NCBI GenBank assembly: GCA_015179025.1 | Contig: WHUX01000014.1 | Location: forward strand, 592,109-656,108 | Length of the DNA stretch: 64,000 bases | DNA from: Terfezia claveryi | Lineage: Eukaryota; Ascomycota; Pezizomycetes; Pezizales; Pezizaceae | Direction: 5' to 3' | Shown: piece by piece, positions 56,332 through 64,000 of the stretch | Layout: the number at the start of each line of letters is the position of its first letter | How positions within the stretch are numbered: the stretch's first letter is position 1 | Made by a program: the position numbers and the translations under genes | Notes under the pieces: generated by a model | Seen by the model: the letters and a program-made list of their open reading frames with translations, nothing else | What the model was told of the DNA's origin: nothing | The model's database searches: none

Positions 56332-56401
56332 TGTTACGGCGCAAGGCAGATAGGGGTGGAGAGTATGCAAATCATCATGGGTCAGGTGATACATCAGCAA
56401 T
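56332..56401 (+). repeat. Fragment of the non-coding element LTR
   Basis: TGTTACGGCGCAAGGCAGA...GGGTCAGGTGATAC is the reverse complement of the end of the LTR at 30081-30441. It is truncated after about 70 bp, so it marks an earlier insertion near the hAT 5' end. Confidence 0.65.
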
Positions 56402-57417
56402 GAGTTTATTTGCGCCAGGTGCACCAGGTGCACCTGGCACTCTATTGCAGAACTAAGCCTTGTGACGTACTAGTGTTCCATGTTCCCTTCCTGGCGTACC
56501 TCTGGTGCTTCCAACTCCCTGAACCACCATGTTACCTTTACACTGTTTCTACCACGGTATCTATGCATACCTCTTTCTCTATAACATCCCAGCGTTATCT
56601 ACTTTGCTAAGTTTCCAATCCAACATTTTGCGTTCCCTTCATTCTGCTTCAGCCTCACTTCTCTTCTACTCCTACCTCTGTCTCTTGACTTTGCAAGCAT
56701 GCGTTCACCCTTTGCATTCTCCTGCATTCTCCCAACCTATTCTCCTCCTTTTCTTATTGTCACTCACATATCTCACCGTCCCAACTCGATATGTACACAA
56801 TCCACTCCTTAAAGTTACACCTCCTATCCCGCGTCTTCCTGGCTTGAACTTCTCCCTATTGTCTTTGTGATGTTTTCAATCCGACACATCATGTTCCTAA
56901 GTTTCCCTTCCTACAATTCTCCTTCTGAAGTTTTTAATGCGACATATCGCATTTCTAAGTTCCCCTTCCTAACAATTGCTCTTCTGATGCTTGTGATTTA
57001 ATTTATCTTCATTCTAAATCAATCACTCATTCTTGGCACAAACACGAGGTTTTCTTTGTTTGACTTCTATTTTCCATGACTAAAAAACACATTCCGAACC
57101 TCATGGCCACACCTACAAACTACCACCAAATGAAATCCAACGCGCTGCGTCCTCCCCCCTCTCACCTGATTATATCCACGTCCCAGCCACAAATTACTCA
57201 GTAATAAAAAGCACAGTGAGAGAAACATGTAGAGAAAAACATGTGGAGTGAAACACAGAGAGAAACAAGCAAGCGACAAGAGAAAAAGAACTAATACCGA
57301 CCGACAAGAAAAACAAAACCAATTACCATATGGAGACAGAACTAACTGGGAACTAATCTAGGAAAACCCTTCCTCCCCCTACTATATTCGCTTCCAGTCC
57401 CTATCCGACGTGTTCAG
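56402..57417. other. Pyrimidine-rich intergenic DNA
   Basis: It contains a GCACCAGGTGCACCTGG palindrome (about 56420) and two to three imperfect tandem copies of a 60-70-bp unit (CGACA(C/T)ATC...CTAAGTT(T/C)CCCTTCCT, about 56875-56990). The open frames here (for example 56529-56870) are Leu/Ser-rich by-products of CT-rich DNA and are not supported as genes. Confidence 0.5.
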
Positions 57418-58899
57418 TTACTCCGTATCCACTCCATCGAAATTAATGTCCAAATCCCCGCTCCCGTTGTCCAAATCTCCACCCTCTTCGTCTATATCTC
57501 CACTCTCCTCCAGTTTATCATCAACAATCGGGTCCAATGGCCCTGCCAACTCTATGGAAGAATCTCTCAATTGGCTCCCTTCATGACAGCGTTTGTGTAC
57601 TAGCACATTCAATCTGTCATATGAGTGCTCTAGCTCCTTTCTCAATTCTGCCTCATATTTGGCTTCATCTTCGACCTGTGGTGCATCAACGGGTTCTCGT
57701 TCCAAAATCCTTACTTGAGCTGCAATTCGACGTACCAGGTCAGCCTTGATGTTATTCACAATAAGCTCCTGTATTACTTTTGGATGTATCTCCCATATAT
57801 TCTTAAGTCTCTCATATGTGCCTGTTTCACGTTAGTCATTTTCCAACGCAGTGAGTACTTTTGCCCCTCATTATAGGTCATGCACAACTTACACCAGGCA
57901 GTCTCATATTTAAACTCCTGCATCACCAGAGCAATCTCGCCCTTCCTCTATGCCTTCAAACTATGACGCATGGCTGATGCCATAAAGCATATGAAGACAC
58001 CATTTATCTTATTTAGGAAATCTGGGTCTCTATTCCCCTGCATTTTTGAGCCCTGGAAATACCGCTGATATATAATCGCAATGATCTCCTCGGCGCTGAA
58101 GTGACCCTTGAGTTCCTTTCCGACTATTAGCGTTGGATCTTGGACTATAAGGCTACTCGTACTGGGATCTGCAACTCCATCAACTTACACTGCGACTGCT
58201 TTGCCTACAGATGAATCGATCCCCATCTAGCAAGTACTCAACCTGGGTCTTCATGCTTTCCTTTGGTAACCGGCCAATATCATACACCCTCGTGATGCTG
58301 GCTCGACATTCAAATATAAGATGTGATCTTGTTCGAGATTGTACAGCTTTGAGCTGTTTCCAATTAGCAAGCCGACGCAGCAAAACGGATTTGGTACTAT
58401 ACAAAGGTATCCACCTCCTTTACTTGTTCCACATAGCATGGCTCCATTTGGGCCTTGGACCAAGCATGCTGTATCAGCAGGAGTATTTCCCCGGGTGTTA
58501 ACAGTGGTTTCCTGTATAATGTGTATTTTGTCACAATCTTTTTTGTGGTGCTGGCAAAGGGTTGCAAAACACTGGGAATCGCCGAAAATGCTCGCGTGCC
58601 TTTTCCAACGCCTGGCGCGAGCACAGCAGCGTCAACGAGTATTTCCTCGTCTGAATCAGACAAGGAATCGGACGAGAATTCATTTCCGTTATCCTACGTT
58701 GGAATTAGCTTACAATGTAGCCAAAATATTACAATCCACATTCCTCTTCATCGAACAAGATTCAATTCCTGTATGCAACCCCAGTTTCAATTCTTGGCCG
58801 TGGTCCAATACCAGGAGCTATTGCTTGGGAGGCCTTGCGTTTACGGCTTGCCTGCCCTGCTGGCAGAGGGGCTTGTTGAGAGGATAATTTTCGAACCAT
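57418..58899 (-). pseudogene. DUF6532-like spliced gene, probably broken
   Basis: Exons can be followed leftward from ATG 58899 (MVRKLSSQQAPLPAG): an acidic SDSDEEILVDAAV exon (about 58690-58403); an intron 58354-58402; SHLIFECRASITRVYDIGRLP (about 58320-58260) and YLLDGDRFIC; a frame change near 58190; GHFSAEEIIAIIYQRYF (about 58110) and INGVFICFMASAMRHSLKA (about 58010-57950); an in-frame TAG at 57948; an intron 57822-57892 with GTAAGT donor and ACTAAC branch; and a helical, acidic C-terminus ending at 57418. The arrangement (short-helix 'R..v..Y.i', 'FI', then 'F...fI..ma.A.RH.L...G') resembles the fungal DUF6532 domain of unknown function. The family call is by pattern only. There is no transposase motif. 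Confidence 0.45.
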
Positions 58900-58979
58900 T
58901 GTAGAGGAAAGACTCGCACAGAAGGTTTGGAAGGGTAAAATTCCAACGCACAGCATTTAATGCCTTTATTAAAAACTCA

Positions 58980-59095
58980 AATTGCTAACTAAATCCACCC
59001 CCCAAAAAAATCCCGACAACCACCCCCAAAAAAATCCCAACGACCACCCAAAAAAAAAATCCCAATGACCACCCAAAAAAAAATCCCAATAAACA
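58980..59095. repeat. Short tandem repeat between two minus-strand genes
   Basis: About four imperfect copies of ACCACCCAAAAAAAAATCCC. It sits in the 240-bp gap between the two minus-strand genes. Confidence 0.6.
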
Positions 59096-59137
59096 GACCC
59101 TGGCACAGACCTCTGTACCTGCCTCCACATACCAACC

Positions 59138-60402
59138 TTATCCTAAAGCCCTCCATGCCTCATTGGCTACCCTTACTCCTTCATCATGTGCCGCCTGTCG
59201 CCTCGCCCTACGAGTATTCCTATCCGCTGGGGGAGCTGCAGGATCCACTTCCAGCATAGCTCGCATAGCCATCATTCCGACAGCGGTCGGACCCCTGGCT
59301 AGCACCATTTCCCTGCTATTCTCCGGTTGGGGATCCAGTCCCTGCTGGATATTCCACTCCTCAGAGTCGGAATTGTAGATCTCCTCAGCTGGGTACTTTT
59401 CCTGCTCCTTCCTCTTCATTACATGCAAAGCTCTCTTTTGCCTCTTAATCCGCATCCTGATCTTTAGCTTCCGTGCTTCGAATCCCTCCTGCGTGCGAGG
59501 GAATGTACGCTTTGCAAAGCTGGCAAGATTTCGACTCAAAGAGTCGGAATCCTCCGCAGGGTCCATATACTCCTCTGCTGGATCAAGGAAGTCAGCCTCG
59601 AAGTATACACCATCGTCTGCCGGTGGACTGTCCACAACCGGAGGCACCAAAGCTGGATCCCTATAAAGGATAACTTGTATCCGAACAGGTTTTGATGAGG
59701 TTAGCTCTAAAAAGGCTTGTACCTCTTCGTCGGTTTGCAGACGTGTGGCAGGAGGGATTGCGTTGCCTGAGCTTGGGTTCTCTAGTGCCCCATAGATAGC
59801 CTGCACCTTCCTCCCCACTGGGATTCTTTCTCGGATCTTGTCTACAATCTCTAAAAGAGATGCCGATCTCAAAATAGCAATACAGTTGCTCGGAGCTTCA
59901 TCCCATTTATACTCCCTACTAACATTATCCTGTACCTCATTGCCACAGGCTGGATCGATGAGGAATAGTCTTACAGGCTTTCGGAAGCCCTCCTAACCAT
60001 TGTCCTCTGCATTTCGACCAGTTGCGTCGGCCCCCCAAACTGGATATCTGGAGCATTAGCAGCCAGGTTTGCTACTTGGGCTAATGCGTGCCCCCGCTCT
60101 GTGTCTCTGGCCTTTTTGAGCACATCTTGCAAAATCTTATCGAGAGCAGTCTCAGCTGCTCTTTTGATGGCCGCTGCCCCATTTTGGATTAGGGCAATTC
60201 CGGATGCAGGCAGCCCAGTCTCCTGCTGGGCATAGGTTTTGAATTGATGCCAGAGGGCATTACCAGCCTGCCTTTTCCCCGTTATCTCATTAGTCCGTGC
60301 CCACCCCTTGACCCCGTTCCTCCATTGGGAGTACCGGGGGTCATGCTCCCCCCACCCTAATAGTGCTTTTACCTGGCTAACTTCTTGTGCTGCGGATGGC
60401 AT
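59138..60402 (-). CDS. Unknown protein (two frames, intron or frameshift between)
   Basis: Frame 1 (60402-59971, 143 codons) starts [20 protein letters not shown] and is Ala-rich and helical. Frame 2 (59872-59138 from its first ATG, but open up to about 59995) continues with [39 protein letters not shown], an acidic stretch ([15 protein letters not shown]), a very basic segment ([18 protein letters not shown]) and ends NEAWRALG. The frames could be joined by an 83-nt intron (GTAGCA donor, CTAAT branch, TTAG acceptor) or by a frameshift. I do not recognise the family. The second half's acidic-basic pattern suggests a nuclear, nucleic-acid-contacting protein, but this is only inference. It ends about 240 bp upstream of the DUF6532-like gene on the same strand. 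Confidence 0.5.
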
Positions 60403-61000
60403 TTAGACGAACTACGTTGGAATTTTAGATACCCCCTTTAGAAACTATGCTTTAAGAGGTACTTACGTTATTTATGTTGTTAGTTAATTAGGTGTTAACA
60501 AAATGGGAAGTGGTGATGGCGGGAAGGTATTCAAGTTGTGATCGCGGGAAGTATTGTGAATAGTTAATAAGAATAATTGATTCATGGATCTATGGGGGTA
60601 TTTATGGACTCTACGAAGTTGGACATAAGAGTAGGCCATGTTTGCTTGGTCGGCAATCAACATGGCCAGTCACTCCAGTTCTGTATGGCCTGCATAAGGC
60701 CATAACCTTTATATTAATTATTGGACATGTTTGCTTCAAGCGGTCGGCAATCCACATAGCCATCTATGGCCTGCATAAGACTATGACCTGCATAAGACTA
60801 TGACCTTTGTGTTAATATCTAGTACCTGTGTAACGACTTTCAAAAGCCCTCCAACCTTGTAAGTTGGAATCTGAGTGTACTACATACTTTCTGTTGTGCG
60901 TGGATGTTGTGACACTACCATATTTCGTAGCATATGGTAAACAGAAGTAGAGTGCACAACAGCGAAATACAAATAACCGCGGCACAATAGAAAGTATGCA
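60403..61000. other. Upstream region with a ~125-bp imperfect tandem duplication
   Basis: Two copies of a unit with ACATGTTTGCTT..CGGTCGGCAATC and TATGGCCTGCATAAG (about 60640-60730 and 60720-60815) lie upstream of the minus-strand gene. No coding sequence is seen. Confidence 0.5.
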
Positions 61001-61057
61001 ATATACGCAGATTCCAACTTACGAGGTTGGAGGGCTTTTGCAAGTCGTTTACAAAGG
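60833..61057. repeat. 225-bp palindromic MITE-like element
   Basis: TAACGACTTTCAAAAGCCCT... (60833-60876) returns in reverse complement at about 61010-61057 (AGGGCTTTTGCAAGTCGTTTA). The complementarity extends inward (ATACTTTCTGTTGTGC / GCACAATAGAAAGTAT). A partial copy (TAAGTTGGAATCTAAGTGTGC) is at about 61257. The arms are about 70 bp with a short centre. Confidence 0.6.
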
Positions 61058-61422
61058 TGCTAGACTCAAGTTATTTGGTAGTGCAATCCCAAATCTAAGC
61101 CTGTTTAGAAAGCAGCTTGTACCCCTTCTAGTAAATTTCCTAAGTCAGAAAGACCTAGGACATTGCATATGTATATGATAGCACTACTACCGAATATTAA
61201 TAATTCATTTAGAGCCACTGTATCAAGCTCCTGTTGCAGAAGTCATCCGACCATTTAAGTTGGAATCTAAGTGTGCTAAATATGCTGTTGTCTTGTAGAT
61301 CTTTGTAATACCTAGCGGTACATGCCACTCACATCAATTCCTTCCCAATTAGGTATGAGACTATTGAGACCATAGCACTGACATGGGTTTGATTTGCCCC
61401 CCCCCCCAAATCTCTTAATACA

Positions 61423-61428
61423 TATAAA
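61423..61428 (+). promoter_or_regulatory. Candidate TATA box of the 61502 gene
   Basis: TATAAA lies 74 bp before the first ATG, just after a C-tract and before a pyrimidine-rich leader. Confidence 0.4.
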
Positions 61429-61501
61429 CCTATTCTCCTCAACATCCGCAATACATTAATTGCTATTATTGACTATTAGCTATTCTGCTACTACTATCAT
61501 T

Positions 61502-62401
61502 ATGCCTTCACGTCAACCTCGCCAGAAACTGATGTTCCTACCACCAGAGCTATCTCCAAAAGATAGTACTAATAGGTATGTCCTACTTAACTTAGCAAAG
61601 AAACCCCCTTTGGTTGAGAAAGCCCCCCTTTGGTTGAGAAAGCCCCCCTTTGGTTGAGAAAGCCCCCCTTTGGTTAAGAAAGCCCCCTTTTGGTTGAGAG
61701 CCCCCCTTAGGAGACCCCTTTGGAGTGAGAGCCCTCCCATTAGAGTGAGAGTCCTCCCATTCGAGTGTGAGACCTCCCATTGGAGTGAGAGCTCTCCCAT
61801 AATTGGAGCGAGAGCCCTTCTATAATTGGAGCGAGAGTCTTAGTCCTAGCTAATATTTTCTTAGTATTAATGAAGACCCAACGAAGACATTATATAGAAC
61901 ACGAAGCTGGCGTAAGCAGATAGCTCCTCTCCAAAGTGTATCGGAATTAACTACCGATGTTGAGGATATGGAGGAGGATATGGAAATACCACCCACGTTG
62001 CCATCACCATATGGTAAGTGAGCAAAGAAACGTTTAGAGTCGGATTATCTATAACTAGCAATGAATTAGAGAACCAAGAAAATATGCCACTCACAGTCCT
62101 ATTTCCAACCCCTCCCGTGCCTCCGCCGACCCCAATGCGTCCCCTAACTCCAGTAGCTCCTCTAAATCTAGCTTCTCCTCAATCTGCAAAGTCAAATCAG
62201 AGGCAGCGGATAAGACAACGGCTAAGACAACGGCATGCCCATTGCGAACGTCTACGGAAACGTAGTCAGAGAGGAAGGATGAGGGAGGAAAGGATTGATA
62301 ATTTGGGTAATGGAAGAGTCAATATCAAGGTTCAAGCAGGAAGTGATTCTTTTGTTCAGGTTGGAAATTGTAGTTTTATTAAAGGGGGAGAGCAAATATA
62401 A
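61502..62401 (+). CDS. Small three-exon gene, function unknown
   Basis: Exons 61502-61575, 61865-62013 and 62070-62401 join in frame to 184 codons. Intron 1 (289 nt) has GTATGT donor and GCTAAT branch before TTAG. Intron 2 (56 nt) has GTAAGT and ends ATTAG. The product starts MPSRQPRQKLMFLPPELSP, has an acidic middle (TTDVEDMEEDMEIPP), a Pro-rich run (LFPTPPVPPPTPMRPLTP), a strongly basic Arg/Gln segment (RQRIRQRLRQRHAHCERLRK) and a hydrophobic Gly-rich end. It has no membrane segment. I recognise no family. Consistent phases across both introns and the absence of internal stops support a real gene. Intron 1 contains a minisatellite. Confidence 0.55.
61612..61830 (+). repeat. Minisatellite inside intron 1 of the 61502 gene
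   Basis: About five copies of a 20-21-bp unit (CCCCCCTTTGGTTGAGAAAG) are followed by copies of a GGAGTGAGAG(C)CCTCCCATT unit. Units are near-identical, so the array could vary between strains. Confidence 0.8.
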
Positions 62402-62744
62402 TAAACTATGAGAGTGTTCCAACTAGTGAAGTCGGAACTTGTATCTAATGAAGTCGGAACTTGTATCTAGTGAAGTATTACCTTGGACAGCCCTGAACTC
62501 GGTAAAGAAGTGGCATGGTTGAAGTGAGGGTCATAGATAGGACCTTAACCAAGGATAGGAAGCACCCCATCCTCATCTTGTTGTTCTTGCCAGCGTGATC
62601 ACAGTGGCTTCAGTTGGCTGATCGCGGCGTTGAATTTAGATGCAACAAGATGAAGGTAAGAGCTCTCCCGACTCTAGAGGTAGAGGGCAGTCTCCATGGG
62701 AGAGGGAAGTAAGGAAGGATACGAAGGTTGTGTATTTGGTGTGG
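62402..62744. other. Intergenic, no gene seen
   Basis: It contains a short direct repeat GAAGTCGGAACTTGTATCTA (two copies near 62430-62470). Otherwise there is nothing recognisable before the LTR. Confidence 0.5.
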
Positions 62745-63409
62745 TGTAATGAATGGTACTAGACAGTATTCATTCAGTACCGTTTATACAATCTATATCC
62801 GTAGGTACGGACGTTTGTGTATTTCGGTTCTGCTGAGGTGAGACCTCAGAAGGGTAGGGAGATTACTATGTGGGACGTTCCCGAAGGGAACAGTAATTAA
62901 CTGGTGTAATCTATCTTATATGATTTGTGCTATCTAAGCTATATGATCTTGATCTGATCGGAATATAGGCTTGCTTGCTCTGAAGGCTTGCTTGGTTGCT
63001 TCTTGTCTTTCTTGTGGATTCCAGAGGGAATCCAGCGGCCTATTTATACTCGTCTGAGATCTGATGACTAAGGAAATAAATACAGTAAAGGGTGGTGCAC
63101 TGTACAAAAGGGGTCATGTAGCCATAGTAATGAGTCACACGCCATAAACGATGGTCATGTGGCCATAGTAATGAGTCACACGCCTTAAACAGAGGTCATG
63201 CGGCCATAATGAGGGTGTCTTCATATGGCAAGTGCCATGGAACTTCCCATAGCAGATTCCGCGTGCTATGGATGCTTATAAAACAGTATGGGGTGGTAGA
63301 AGGCTAGTCCTTCAACCGAGAGGCTTAGTTACATAACATAGTAGTAATATAGGAAATACAGAAGTATATAATCAATTATATAAGCAATGAGATAACGTTC
63401 TCCATTACA
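62745..63409 (-). repeat. gypsy-1 copy D 3' LTR (665 bp)
   Basis: TGTAATGAATGGTAC... to ...CTCCATTACA, followed by the reversed polypurine tract CTTCCCTACATAG. It is the reverse complement of the copy A LTR, with the TATA box at 63041-63048. Confidence 0.94.
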
Positions 63410-64000
63410 CTTCCCTACATAGAAGGATTTCCTATCCTTACTTCCTTCGCTCTGCCATATTGGTTTCCATACGTCCTAAGATTTGATGCATTGTTAATAC
63501 ATTAGCATTAACGTGAATATCCTTAGTGTTTCCTTGACTCATGATTCTATCTCGTTCTTGTTGGATGAGAGCTCGGGTCTCATCTCTAGTTCATGGTCCT
63601 TGTTTTCCTTTAGTCCTTCAACGTCTCTTGAATGTATCTTCCATGCTTCCGGTCGTCCAGAAGTCTTGAAGAATTTCGGTGGTGATATCCTTGGCGTTTA
63701 CCTAAGAATCATATTTAGGAGTGTATTCTAGCCATCTGACCTTATATTGTCTTTCTCCAGTTCGAGGAGCTGTTCTGAATTCTAATACCTTTTCAACTTC
63801 ATAACGATCATCTTGAATTGGTCCTGGTTCCTGAGATTGTCTGTGAGGGAACTGGATGGGATTGTTTTTGTAGTATGGTTTGAGTTTGCTAATATGAAAA
63901 GTATTATATATGAGGTGGAGGTCAGGTTGACTGGATAGGTCTAGGCTATAGTTATTGCGTTTCCGATTACTAGAAATAATGGGAAATGGGCCTAGCCATT
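63410..64000 (-). pseudogene. gypsy-1 copy D: chromodomain and integrase C-terminus (continues past window)
   Basis: Minus-strand sequence is colinear with copy A 4912-4350. It has the basic tail (NTKDIHVNANVLTMHQI), a chromodomain (QYKVRWLEYTPKYDS then a stop, FRTAPRTGERQYKVRW, about 63780-63720) and the integrase barrel with LHLIYNTFHISKLKPYY (about 63910-63860). At least one stop lies in the chromodomain. The rest of the element lies beyond the right edge. Confidence 0.88.

Noticed and set aside
56529..56870. 113-codon Leu/Ser-rich frame with membrane-like segments
   Set aside because: It lies in CT-rich DNA with tandem repeats; the hydrophobicity follows from pyrimidine richness and there is no supporting feature.

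Overview
The window looks like a transposon-rich, gene-poor stretch of a filamentous ascomycete chromosome. The evidence is chromodomain-bearing Ty3/gypsy elements, a Tad-like LINE, fungal hAT and pogo-like DNA transposons, short introns (about 45-85 nt) with GTAAGT/GTATGT donors and CTAAT/CTAAC-like branch sites, and many CpA->TpA type nonsense changes resembling repeat-induced point mutation. A TE-bloated Pezizomycete (truffle or morel type) would fit, but the sequence alone does not prove this.

Layout. 1-5620: 3' part of a + strand chromoviral Ty3/gypsy element (gypsy-1, copy A) with its 3' LTR. 5621-8610: decayed copia element (copia-2) with a 3' LTR. 8611-12382: small inverted-repeat elements and a pogo-like deletion derivative. 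12383-13201: an intact 272-codon gene of unknown function, followed by a broken tandem duplicate. 13800-17244: mostly anonymous DNA.

17668-46853 is one large nest whose levels can be read from target-site duplications. A roughly 460-bp hAT-type non-autonomous element (8-bp TSD AGGTAGTC) was hit by a 5'-truncated LINE (13-bp TSD). The LINE was hit by a second gypsy family (gypsy-2; TSD ACAGT). Gypsy-2 was hit by gypsy-1 copy B (TSD TGGCG) and, separately, by a long foldback element (FB1). Copy B was hit by a copia element (copia-1; TSD GTTCC) and by a non-coding LTR element (TSD GTGGG/ATGGG).

48186-56090 is a minus-strand, intron-containing hAT transposase gene broken by two more foldback elements. 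FB2 is of the same family as FB1. FB3 is built of inverted arms of a roughly 40-bp minisatellite and has a 9-bp TSD. 57418-60402 holds two neighbouring minus-strand genes or gene remnants: a spliced DUF6532-like gene and an unknown protein. 61502-62401 holds a small three-exon gene that looks intact. From 62745 to the end runs a third gypsy-1 copy (D, minus strand). Only the 12383 gene, the 61502 gene and perhaps the 59138-60402 pair look like non-transposon genes. There are no bacterial-style operons, CRISPR arrays or convincing intact tRNA/rRNA genes.
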